50,465 nucleotides of DNA, from positions 1-50,465 of IMG/VR virus record IMGVR_UViG_3300024429_000003; one strand, given 5' to 3'. Below the pieces are notes generated by a model, which was given only the letters and a program-made list of their open reading frames with translations, did not search any database and was not told where the DNA came from. The position numbers were made by a program, and so were the translations under genes. Shown piece by piece: positions 31,869-40,088 of the stretch (positions are counted from its first letter, which is position 1; each line of letters opens with the position of its first letter). Source of the DNA: a virus.

Positions 31869-32426
31869 ATGATTAATGTTTTTATGTTAATTATTGGCAT
31901 ATTTATTTTTCTTATATGCCTTTGCGCAAACGGAGATACACCTTTGGGCTTTCGACCTACAGGGCATATGTACGGGACACATCCTTACCAGGTAAGCAGT
32001 AGTTATGCTACAGCCATTAAGGAAGGCAGTCCGATTAAGCCGGTAGCAGGTGGGTATGTAGAGCTTGCGGCAACGACTAACACAGGAATTTTAGGTGTTG
32101 CGGCTAACGCTATTGCGGCCAGCACAGGCGGGACATTGTGGGTTTACGACCACCCGTTGCAGCATTTTATATGTCAAGATGATGCGTCGGCAACCTTAGA
32201 TATTACCATTCAGAATGCGAATATGGATTTTTCTACTGAAGGCTCCTCCACCGATCAATCGGATGTTGAGCTAATTGCAACGGCTATTACATCAGACGGA
32301 CAATGCAGAATATTGTACCCGGCAAAGACCAGATACCCGGATGGAGTTGAAAACGTTGTTGGAGATAACTGTGATTGGGTATGTATGATTAACGAGCAAG
32401 CACGCAAAGCTACGGCCGGCGTATAA
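31869..32426 (+). CDS. Capsid decoration-type protein with hydrophobic leader (185 aa)
   Basis: From residue ~20 the protein is a recognisable podovirus capsid-stabilising protein: ANGDTPLGFRPTGHMYG at the start and a TRYPDGV...WVCMINEQ end. Homologues normally start M-ANGDTP. Here that Met is replaced by a 19-residue hydrophobic leader, MINVFMLIIGIFIFLICLC. AGGAGG 9 nt upstream supports the ATG at 31869 and no in-frame start lies nearer the conserved part. Cutting after the leader would leave exactly the canonical mature N-terminus. Confidence 0.75.
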   Translation: MINVFMLIIGIFIFLICLCANGDTPLGFRPTGHMYGTHPYQVSSSYATAIKEGSPIKPVAGGYVELAATTNTGILGVAANAIAASTGGTLWVYDHPLQHFICQDDASATLDITIQNANMDFSTEGSSTDQSDVELIATAITSDGQCRILYPAKTRYPDGVENVVGDNCDWVCMINEQARKATAGV

Positions 32427-32444
32427 TGAGGAGGTGAAAATACT

Positions 32445-33356
32445 ATGACTATGCTACGAAGCCAATTTACAGACTTATTTGCTGAGTTTTTAGCCTTTTT
32501 GGATATGATGATATTCGAAGAGTGGAACGAATACGATCCAATCTATAAACAAGTCTACAACGTAAAGTCTACTTCTAAACCTTATGTAGAAGGGACAGGA
32601 GTTTCTGGATTAGGATTGTTTCAGGAAAAAGAAGAATCCGACGACGCAGCTTTAGACCGCATGTATCAAATGTACGATAATCGGCTGACAATCCTTAATT
32701 ATGCCTTAAAATACGAACTTTCCGAAGAGTGCCTGGAAGATGATCAGCTTGGAGTAATGGAGAACGCGGCCAGAGCTATGGGTAATAGCGCAGCGGTAAC
32801 GCCTGACTTAATAGCTGTGAATAAATTCAATAATGGGTTTACTTCAACAACTGATTGCCCTGATGGTGTGGCTTTCTTTTCTGACGTTCACCCGATTCTA
32901 GGTGGTACGACGAAAAATGAGCCTACAACCGGAACTGATTTTTCCGAGAGCGCCTTAGAGCTTGCAATTAATGATTTTCAGACTTATCAAGTTAATCATC
33001 GAGGCCGCAAACTTCATATTATTCCTAAAGTATTACTCCATGCGACAGCTAATCAGTGGAAGGTGGAAAAGGTCCTTAATGGTCAGCAGCAAACCGATTC
33101 GGCTAATAATGACCTTAATGCCATCAAGAGAAAGACCAGTCTTAGAGGAATTACATGGCATCACTTGTCAGATCCTAAAGCATGGTTTTTGGGCGCAGCG
33201 CCAAATCAGCATAAGCTGATGATGTATGAGAGAAAAGCCTTCGGCACAGCGCACGATACGGATATCAGTAAACAGATCGCAATTACCGTGGGAAGTTTCC
33301 GACAGAAGGAGGGTCATTTTGACTTTCGTGGTTGGTGGGGAAGTCCAGGACAATAA
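32445..33356 (+). CDS. Major capsid protein, HK97/Mu-gpT-like (303 aa)
   Basis: Sequence and position indicate a coat protein. The N-terminus fits gpT-like heads (RSQFTDLF, YNVKSTSKPYVE), a central part has PDGVAFFSDVHPILGG and LKRKTSL-like strands, and the end FDFRGWWGSPGQ follows the P-domain. Its folding may depend on the GroES-like protein encoded at 28405. AGGAGGTG precedes the start. Confidence 0.85.
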   Translation: MTMLRSQFTDLFAEFLAFLDMMIFEEWNEYDPIYKQVYNVKSTSKPYVEGTGVSGLGLFQEKEESDDAALDRMYQMYDNRLTILNYALKYELSEECLEDDQLGVMENAARAMGNSAAVTPDLIAVNKFNNGFTSTTDCPDGVAFFSDVHPILGGTTKNEPTTGTDFSESALELAINDFQTYQVNHRGRKLHIIPKVLLHATANQWKVEKVLNGQQQTDSANNDLNAIKRKTSLRGITWHHLSDPKAWFLGAAPNQHKLMMYERKAFGTAHDTDISKQIAITVGSFRQKEGHFDFRGWWGSPGQ

Positions 33357-33368
33357 GGAGGGATTGAT

Positions 33369-34274
33369 ATGCCATTAACAAATTTTCCGAACGGAATTAC
33401 TTCTTTTGGTATACCTCAGTTAGGTGAAAGCATTCCCATAGCTCTACAGCAGAGTAAATATTATTTTGTAGATAATAAATACGGGAGTGATAGTTATATT
33501 GGAGACACGCCTGACGAGCCTTTTGCTACTATTGCGGCTGCTATAACTGTTATGAATGCTAGGATTGATTGGTCAGATACACGATGGGCCGCTAATGATG
33601 TTTTGGTTATATCCCCTGGTGTTTATGCGGAGAATCTTACTTCATTGCCTTATGGGTGTTCTGTAATTGGGTTAGGGGATGCTTTTGATCTTAACGGACA
33701 AAGGGGAGTAACTATTAAACCTGCCTCCGGGAGTCCTGTTGATTGTACTTCTGTAATCAATTCACTGATTAAGAATATTTGTTTTGCGTCTCCCACGGAT
33801 GCAGGTACGGAAGTATTATTTCAAGCTGATAATTTTAATCGTAATGTTATGATCGGGTGTTTATTCGCCGGGGTAGCCGGGGCGTCTCCTACCACAACAA
33901 GGGGTTTTGAAGTAGTTAAAGATATGACTGGCAATATATTAAGCGGGTGTAAATGGTTGGTATGCAGAAATGGTATTTATATAAATACGGATAATGCCAA
34001 CAGCAAACAAGCATCTGGTAATATAATTGAAAATTTTGTGATAACAGGCGGTGATCAAAAAGGTATCTATTTTGACGCAAACACTGTCCCGTCATATACG
34101 CAATGCAATAACGGAGTTATTAACGGGGGTGGGACAACTCTTGCTCTAGGAATTGATGATGATACTGATTTAGTTCACTTTAATAACGTTATGGTAGAGG
34201 CGTCGGCAAATGATCCTGCTACCGGATCAGGTAAGTATAATAAATGTTATCTTAATGGTGGATTAATCACTTAA
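33369..34274 (+). CDS. Right-handed beta-helix protein after the capsid gene (301 aa)
   Basis: The N-terminus is MPLTNFPNGITSFGIPQLG, a start seen in small structural proteins next to coat genes. A pectate-lyase-like beta-helix follows (SYIGDTPDEPFATIAAAITV, then repeating strand-turn segments with DANTVPSYTQC). The context suggests a head-attached fibre or decoration, not a tailspike. AAGGAGGG upstream. No catalytic residues can be assigned. Confidence 0.65.
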   Translation: MPLTNFPNGITSFGIPQLGESIPIALQQSKYYFVDNKYGSDSYIGDTPDEPFATIAAAITVMNARIDWSDTRWAANDVLVISPGVYAENLTSLPYGCSVIGLGDAFDLNGQRGVTIKPASGSPVDCTSVINSLIKNICFASPTDAGTEVLFQADNFNRNVMIGCLFAGVAGASPTTTRGFEVVKDMTGNILSGCKWLVCRNGIYINTDNANSKQASGNIIENFVITGGDQKGIYFDANTVPSYTQCNNGVINGGGTTLALGIDDDTDLVHFNNVMVEASANDPATGSGKYNKCYLNGGLIT

Positions 34275-34297
34275 AACGGATGAATAAAAGAGCTATA

Positions 34298-34331
34298 GGG
34301 GAGAGGTTTCATAGCCTCTTCCCTTGTTCTT
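34298..34331 (+). terminator. Hairpin after the head genes (possible attenuator)
   Basis: GGGGAGAGG (34298-34306) pairs with CCTCTTCCC (34315-34323) around an 8-nt loop. Only a broken T-run follows (TTGTTCTT), so this could be a leaky terminator lowering expression of the tail genes relative to the coat. Confidence 0.5.
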
Positions 34332-34346
34332 AAAGGAGCAAACATT

Positions 34347-34550
34347 ATGGCAGACAGTAAGAATGTTGCAAAAAAGACAGTGCAACCAAAAAACGTAACA
34401 TCATTATCCAAAGCATCAAAGATCGGTGATATGGTGAGTTTTATTATGAAAACAGGTGAAAAATTACAGGGAGAGTTGTTAAATTTTATAGGCGATAAGG
34501 GCGCAATGGTTCTTATGGCTGGTGGAAAACATCAAGCTGTAAAGGTCTAA
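34347..34550 (+). CDS. Small structural-region protein (67 aa)
   Basis: Lys-rich N-terminus and then a beta-rich half (GDMVSFIMKTGEKLQGELLN, GDKGAMVLMAGGKHQA) suggestive of a small barrel. AAAGGAGC precedes the ATG. Unknown. Confidence 0.6.
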   Translation: MADSKNVAKKTVQPKNVTSLSKASKIGDMVSFIMKTGEKLQGELLNFIGDKGAMVLMAGGKHQAVKV

Positions 34551-34553
34551 GAA

Positions 34554-35423
34554 ATGGATTTTCAGGAAATATACGAAACGGGTATGAGGGCTTGCCATCA
34601 TCCCGATTTAACCGGCACAGACGCCGAGTTACTCATTGAGGTTAAAAAATGGATTAATCACAGATATAAAAATATCTGTTCTCTTTTAGGGCATCGTGAC
34701 CCTGTATACGGTAGGGCAAAGTCTACTTTGGAGACTGTAGCTTCTTATAATACCGGAACAGTTGAAGTAGATGGAACTACTGCTCTTGTCGGGACTGATA
34801 CGGTATGGACTGAGGCTATGGAGGGAAGGAAATTTAAACTTAGTTCATTCAATGAGGTTTATGAACTCGATACCTATACCTCTGCCACAGCCTTTACGAT
34901 AACAAAAGCCTGTAATGAGGATGCCGGTGATGAGTTTTCTTATGTGATCTATCAAGACATAATTTCTCTTCCTGCCGATTGTGCCCAAGTTGTATCTATT
35001 GGTCAGTGGAGAAGACCGAAGGCTATGGATAAAATCGGTATTAGAAAAATGCGTGAATTACAACTTGCAGATCCATTCTCTGTTGATCCGATTACTGTAG
35101 CCGATCCTTTGTATTGGTGTTATAAGACGCCTTCTACGATTATCGTTTATCCTGTTCCATCAAGAGTAATTCTTTTACCTATTGATTATACAAAGGATTT
35201 GACTAACTTATCAGATGATGCCGATGAGCCGATATTTGACATTAATTTTCATGATGTGCTTGTTATGGGTCTTATGGCAGATATTTATAAATATGATGAT
35301 GATCTTCGAGCAAGAGATGAATTAACTGAGTTTAAACAACGACGGGCAGAATTAATCAGAAAGGCAGCTTGGGATACTGACCCATTAGAAATCACGCCGA
35401 ATATAAAAAGAACGGCAGTATAA
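34554..35423 (+). CDS. Head-tail adaptor, P22 gp4-like (289 aa)
   Basis: Starts with a helical region (ELLIEVKKWINHRYKNICSL) typical of gp4-type adaptors, has an inserted beta domain (TLETVASYNTGTVEVDGTT) and ends in a charged helix (DDLRARDELTEFKQRRAE). These proteins bind under the portal and join the tail. Position between coat and tail genes fits; the beta insertion is larger than usual. Confidence 0.7.
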   Translation: MDFQEIYETGMRACHHPDLTGTDAELLIEVKKWINHRYKNICSLLGHRDPVYGRAKSTLETVASYNTGTVEVDGTTALVGTDTVWTEAMEGRKFKLSSFNEVYELDTYTSATAFTITKACNEDAGDEFSYVIYQDIISLPADCAQVVSIGQWRRPKAMDKIGIRKMRELQLADPFSVDPITVADPLYWCYKTPSTIIVYPVPSRVILLPIDYTKDLTNLSDDADEPIFDINFHDVLVMGLMADIYKYDDDLRARDELTEFKQRRAELIRKAAWDTDPLEITPNIKRTAV

Positions 35424-35481
35424 GAAAAAAATCAATAACTTATTTATGAATGTAGGGGTTACAGATTTTTTAATATGTAAC
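35424..35481 (+). repeat. Intergenic repeat, copy 1 (with hairpin near the next start)
   Basis: Nearly identical to 40002-40056 (a few changes over ~55 nt). It contains the inverted repeat GTTACA...TGTAAC around GATTTTTTAATA. In copy 1 a second perfect hairpin follows, ATGGTAAA (35502-35509) with TTTACCAT (35519-35526), immediately before the AGGAGAAA ribosome site of the next gene. Likely a shared control element or recombination joint. Confidence 0.75.
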
Positions 35482-35537
35482 GCTTAACAAAGTCTAAGAA
35501 AATGGTAAATGCCAGGCCTTTACCATAGGAGAAAATT

Positions 35538-36128
35538 ATGGACTGTATAGGTTTTGAAACGCTGACCGTTACAAATGTGGCGATCGGTTTTGCGAATATA
35601 CCGGGGACACTTAGGGCCGGGCCCATAACTCAGAGCACGGGGTCAGGGCTTAATGATTTAACTATTGACGCTTCAAGCTTTACCGGCAAAAAAGCATATA
35701 ATTATCAGATAGTTGTTGATGATGATGCATCTGACCCGGAGACGGTTAAATGGTCAGATGATGGCGGATCTACATTTAAGAAAACAGGTGTAGCGATGGT
35801 GGCCGGGACACCTGTCACATTAAATCGTGGGCTTACATTTACTTTTGCAGCCAAGACAGGGCATACGGAAGATGATGTTTTTGATTTTACTGTGTATCCT
35901 GATGGGCTTATCCCTGTGCCTGAAAAAGCTCGTTGTGTGCTTGAAACGGCAGATATAAGGAGCCGGGAGGATGGTACAGATCCAACAGCTACCGTAGGAC
36001 GACTTCATAAAACGCAAGTTACCGAAGATGATTTTTTTGATATTATCGGGATAAATAATATAAAGAAAGTTCGGTTTTTTCGTGACGGCGGAACCCCCGG
36101 TGTTTTAGATATTCATTATTATAGGTAA
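35538..36128 (+). CDS. Beta-rich tail protein (196 aa)
   Basis: All-beta pattern with KKAYNYQIVVDDDASDPETV, a GLTFTFAAKTGHTEDDVFDF segment and a DDFFDIIGINNIKKVRFF end. Such proteins near the adaptor are usually parts of tail spikes, needles or fibre attachments. No specific family recognised. The hairpin described above may control its translation. Confidence 0.6.
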   Translation: MDCIGFETLTVTNVAIGFANIPGTLRAGPITQSTGSGLNDLTIDASSFTGKKAYNYQIVVDDDASDPETVKWSDDGGSTFKKTGVAMVAGTPVTLNRGLTFTFAAKTGHTEDDVFDFTVYPDGLIPVPEKARCVLETADIRSREDGTDPTATVGRLHKTQVTEDDFFDIIGINNIKKVRFFRDGGTPGVLDIHYYR

Positions 36129-36133
36129 ATAAA

Positions 36134-37528
36134 ATGTCTCTCGGTAGACCTACAAGAAATATGAATCTCGTCATACATGAAGATTCTATTATCGATCATG
36201 ATGCTCTGCTGAATTTTGAAGCGAATGAGCATATAGATTGGACAGATACGGATGAAGATTTGCTTACTATAGGCACACTAGGCGCAGGAGCAATTACGGG
36301 CACATCATTTATTATTGGTGCAAATACCCTAGATACGAATGAGTTTGCCTTCCTTGACGGGCAGGATCAATCGGTTTTAATAGCCTCATCTCCCACTTTT
36401 AACGATATTACAATTTCTACCCCGTCAAATATTTATGCACTGTCTCATGATAATTTTGCTGATTTTATAGCAGATGAGCATATTAATGTAAAAAATTCAT
36501 TTACACAGAATGATGCGCAATATATCGCCACAGATGAAATCAGGGCCAGGGACGGCGACGGATTAAAGTTGCATGACGATGACGGCAACGGGATATTTGT
36601 TAAGGATGGGGGCAACGTCGGTATAAACGAAATAGCCCCCGAAACCCTCCTTGAGATGTCATCTACGGCTCCTTATTTAACATTACATAATAGTACAGCA
36701 GAAGATACAGAAGGAGGACGAGAAGGTAAAATCATATTTAAGGGTGAGCAGTCGGGTGGCGAAGAAACAACTCTTGCAATAATACAGGCTTCACATGACG
36801 GTGTTGGTGATGATCAGAAAGGCGATTTGATATTCTATACTAATGACGGGACGGACGGTGATACTCCAACAGAAGCTGTTAGAATTGATAGCGCCGGGTT
36901 AGTTACTATTCTGAGAAATAATTTAAATGTAGGTGAAGATGATGTGGCTGACAGAATTTTGAATGTTTATAGCGACACAGCAGGTTCATATATCAGTATT
37001 CGTTCACAGGGCAATGCTGCCGGTTGGTATACTTATGGGACTAGTATGAATTTTGCTGCGGCTACAGCATCAAAAAATATAGTTTTTTATGCTGGCGGTC
37101 TTACTGCTGGTGATTTAGCTATGACAATAAATCATTTTGGCAATGTTGGGATAGGTGACTCAACACCTGCGGCACGGGTTGAAATACTTACTGATACATT
37201 TATACAATTGCAACTTTCTCATGATACTACAAATCATATTACTTTTGTCGTACAATCAGACGGCGATTTAACTATAGACTCAAATAAGGCGTCCTATGAC
37301 CTTGATTTCGGTGACGGGAACCTGATTACTACCGGCGCCCTTGGCGCGGGATTAGCCACAACGGCTAGTCATTATCCTTCGGCAGATGATACTTATTATC
37401 TGGGCAAAAATGATGATGATGCGCCTGCGGCCTGGAAGGGTCTTATTCTGAAAGATCAGACAGACGATAAATATTATCGGATAGAGCTTAATAATGGTGC
37501 AATAAGCATTGTAGATTTAACGGATTAA
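36134..37528 (+). CDS. Tail-fibre-like protein (464 aa)
   Basis: Low-complexity, repetitive beta sequence: NEHIDWTDTDEDLLTIGTLG, GNVGINEIAPETLL and GNVGIGDSTPAARVEIL, motifs typical of phage fibres with repeated GNVGIG-type turns. A short N-terminus with VIHEDSIIDHDALL probably attaches to the tail. Host contact is the expected role; the C-terminal DKYYRIELNNGAISI segment resembles the end of other such fibres. Confidence 0.75.
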   Translation: MSLGRPTRNMNLVIHEDSIIDHDALLNFEANEHIDWTDTDEDLLTIGTLGAGAITGTSFIIGANTLDTNEFAFLDGQDQSVLIASSPTFNDITISTPSNIYALSHDNFADFIADEHINVKNSFTQNDAQYIATDEIRARDGDGLKLHDDDGNGIFVKDGGNVGINEIAPETLLEMSSTAPYLTLHNSTAEDTEGGREGKIIFKGEQSGGEETTLAIIQASHDGVGDDQKGDLIFYTNDGTDGDTPTEAVRIDSAGLVTILRNNLNVGEDDVADRILNVYSDTAGSYISIRSQGNAAGWYTYGTSMNFAAATASKNIVFYAGGLTAGDLAMTINHFGNVGIGDSTPAARVEILTDTFIQLQLSHDTTNHITFVVQSDGDLTIDSNKASYDLDFGDGNLITTGALGAGLATTASHYPSADDTYYLGKNDDDAPAAWKGLILKDQTDDKYYRIELNNGAISIVDLTD

Positions 37529-37537
37529 GAAAAAATA

Positions 37538-37711
37538 ATGACATTTGAATTAACAGAGCAAGAACATAAAAATCTCAACGTATTTTTAAATTTGGTTGTG
37601 TTTCAAGGAACCAGAAGAGAGATAGTTCCAGAACTAAACGAACTTAATCGATTATTGCAGATATTTAATCCTGCACCTAAACCGAAGAAACCAATACCAG
37701 AGAAAATATAA
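37538..37711 (+). CDS. Conserved small phage protein (57 aa)
   Basis: MTFELTEQEHKNLNVFLNLV followed by a short helix and a Pro/Lys tail matches a tiny protein often seen near tail genes. Unknown function. No good ribosome site but placed between two tail genes with short gaps. Confidence 0.6.
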   Translation: MTFELTEQEHKNLNVFLNLVVFQGTRREIVPELNELNRLLQIFNPAPKPKKPIPEKI

Positions 37712-37724
37712 AAGAAATAAAAAG

Positions 37725-39929
37725 ATGCCGACAAGACGGATATCGTTTAGTGTAGACGCTCCATTTCTTGGGCTTATGTATGAAAATAAGCCGGGATTCG
37801 ATTCTCGATATTTATCCAAAGCCTATAATATATTTTTGGATCGAAACGGATATGTGGAAAAACGTCCGGGCGTCTCTCTGGAAGATATGTCTTTAGCCGC
37901 TCTTGGAGATGTAGCTATAAACGGTATATTTGAGTATACCAAACAGGGCACAACGGGCAACCCTACGGTAAAAAAAATTATTCATACCGGCGGATACGCT
38001 TACAGTTTATCCGGATCTGATGTTTTGGCTAATAAATCGGCATTAAATTCAACGGCTATGGCTGTAGGAAATTATATTTCCCATGCAGTCTTAGCAGACA
38101 AATATTACGCTGCTGACGGAAATACTATACTTCAATATTATGATGGAACTACTTGGCAAGATATTGATACACCGCCCGAGAGCGGAATAATCGGTACTTT
38201 TGCTCCTGCCGTAATCGCTGTCCATGGATGGAGTTTATGGGCAGGAGGGCATCCCGGCAATCCGTCTTATTTATATAAATCAGTGCCTCATATTGGTTAT
38301 GATTTTAATACAAATCTTGCGGCCTATAGCGTAATAGATGGGTTTGCTCTTGTCGGAGCGTCACAAATTCCTGTCAGAACTGATGATGGGACTGTGATTA
38401 CCGAGATAATTGGTGATCATTATGAGCAGTTAATTATTGGAAAAGAAGATTCAATCCATAGGATAATCGGGGCAACTAAAGCCGATTTTGTCATGCCCCC
38501 TGCCGGGATTATTGATGGGATAGGCATGATTAGAGGTTCGGTAGTAAAGGCGAACAACGATTTATTTTTTGCCTCTACAAAAGGTATCCATCGTTTATCT
38601 ACCGTTGAGCAATATGGAGACAATAAAGAGTTTTTTATTTCTCATGCTATCCAGGATCTTTATGACGGGTTCGATAAAACTAATATGCTGAATTGGTGCA
38701 GGTCTGCTCATTGGCCGTCTAAGTCATGTATCGCTTGGGTCTTTCCCAGTAAGGATGCAGACACAAATGACACTATTATATTTTTCTTTTATGCGGTCCC
38801 CCCTAATGGCGGTTGGGCCATAATGACAGGGCATAATATTTCATCTATGGGAATTCTTACGCATAACGGAACCCCTTCATTGTATATGGGAGATCACTCA
38901 AGGCGGTTATTAAGAGTAGCGCCCGAGATGGGAAATGATTACGGTTCTGCTTTCACTATGGAAGCTGAATGGGTAATTAACCCAAAAGACAGAAAAATAT
39001 GGAAAGGATTTAGAGAAGCATTTATCAGTTTTTCACCTACAGGTGGCGGGATAGACGTAAAGACTAAAGTTGATAATAATGATTGGTCGGATACTCACAG
39101 CATAATTTCAAACGAGAAAACAGCCTCAGCTGACGAAATCAGAGCAGAAATCGCCAGATTCCCTGTTGATCGATCAGGACATATCTTAACGATCAACTGT
39201 CAAAATTCAGCTTTTGAGGAGGCAGTTGAAATATATTCCGTAGGCGGTGAATTTGTGTCGCAAGGGATCAGGGGGAGAATTGTTCCAACGGCTTCGGCCT
39301 ATATCTCTATCGATATTCTTTATATCAAGACTGCTGTGCATTGGGGCAAAGATGAAGATAACACCTGGCGGATGTTTAATAATCAACCCGACGATGCAGC
39401 TAGTGATTATCCGGATGATGTAGCTTTTGAGCGTAAAGATTTCAGTGTATGGACAGAGAAGTTTGCTATTGAATCAAATACGGCGGCTGTTTTAGGTTCA
39501 GCTACGGTAGATTTTAATGATGTATTTACAAAGAATGTCTATATCAATGACGGCGGGTGTATATACCTTTTTGCTACAGGCGGAGATGAGACGACTAATG
39601 GCTGCTATCGTATTACATGGTTTGAAGGTGTTGTATATTGGCATGAGTTAATAACTGGCACATGGACTTTGATATTTGATACTAAGCCGGTTACAGCAGA
39701 CCCTTCAGTGCCTGTAGAAATATCAGGGTATACCGAGCCATTAGACCCGACAATCCTTGAGGCTGACAATTTCTATTTGGATAAAGCCGGAGCGATTTAT
39801 CTTTATCCTTCAGACAATGAGCAGACAACGGATAATTGCTTAAGAATTACCCGCAGCGTTCAGGATTTAGCAATAAAAAAGAGATCTCTTGGCGGATGGT
39901 TAGAAACTTTTGCCTTTACCAGAAAATAA
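37725..39929 (+). CDS. Tail stabilisation/tubular protein, P22 gp10-like (734 aa)
   Basis: Size (734 aa) and repeated beta segments (HTGGYAYSLSGSDVLANKSA, YYAADGNTILQYYDGTTW, IHRIIGATKADFVMPPAGI) suggest the beta-propeller-like tail protein of short-tailed phages (P22 gp10/T7 gp12 class). It starts MPTRRISFSVDAPFLGLMYE, a start seen in this group, and an N-terminal KAYNIFLDRNGYVEKRPGV segment is typical. Assigned by layout and local motifs. Confidence 0.7.
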   Translation: MPTRRISFSVDAPFLGLMYENKPGFDSRYLSKAYNIFLDRNGYVEKRPGVSLEDMSLAALGDVAINGIFEYTKQGTTGNPTVKKIIHTGGYAYSLSGSDVLANKSALNSTAMAVGNYISHAVLADKYYAADGNTILQYYDGTTWQDIDTPPESGIIGTFAPAVIAVHGWSLWAGGHPGNPSYLYKSVPHIGYDFNTNLAAYSVIDGFALVGASQIPVRTDDGTVITEIIGDHYEQLIIGKEDSIHRIIGATKADFVMPPAGIIDGIGMIRGSVVKANNDLFFASTKGIHRLSTVEQYGDNKEFFISHAIQDLYDGFDKTNMLNWCRSAHWPSKSCIAWVFPSKDADTNDTIIFFFYAVPPNGGWAIMTGHNISSMGILTHNGTPSLYMGDHSRRLLRVAPEMGNDYGSAFTMEAEWVINPKDRKIWKGFREAFISFSPTGGGIDVKTKVDNNDWSDTHSIISNEKTASADEIRAEIARFPVDRSGHILTINCQNSAFEEAVEIYSVGGEFVSQGIRGRIVPTASAYISIDILYIKTAVHWGKDEDNTWRMFNNQPDDAASDYPDDVAFERKDFSVWTEKFAIESNTAAVLGSATVDFNDVFTKNVYINDGGCIYLFATGGDETTNGCYRITWFEGVVYWHELITGTWTLIFDTKPVTADPSVPVEISGYTEPLDPTILEADNFYLDKAGAIYLYPSDNEQTTDNCLRITRSVQDLAIKKRSLGGWLETFAFTRK

Positions 39930-39941
39930 AAAAATAAAAAA

Positions 39942-39982
39942 CCTGGTATTTACGGTAGAAACCAGGTATTTACCATTTTTTT
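39942..39982 (+). terminator. Possible terminator after the gp10-like gene
   Basis: CCTGG (39942-39946) pairs with CCAGG (39962-39966), and TGGTA with TACCA, followed by seven T. Two near-copies of the GGTATTTAC unit make up the arms. Strength is moderate; it lies just before intergenic repeat copy 2. Confidence 0.5.
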
Positions 39983-40001
39983 AAAAAAAGGACTAAGTAA
40001 T

Positions 40002-40056
40002 GAAAAATCAATAGTTTATTTATGAATATAGGGTTACAGATTTTTTAATATGTAAC
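40002..40056 (+). repeat. Intergenic repeat, copy 2
   Basis: Second copy of the element at 35424-35481, again with GTTACA...TGTAAC around an AT-rich centre, and again upstream of a receptor-region gene (tailspike). The two copies are 4.6 kb apart. Confidence 0.75.
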
Positions 40057-40088
40057 AGGTAAATAGTTGAAAAATAAAAGGAGACCTT

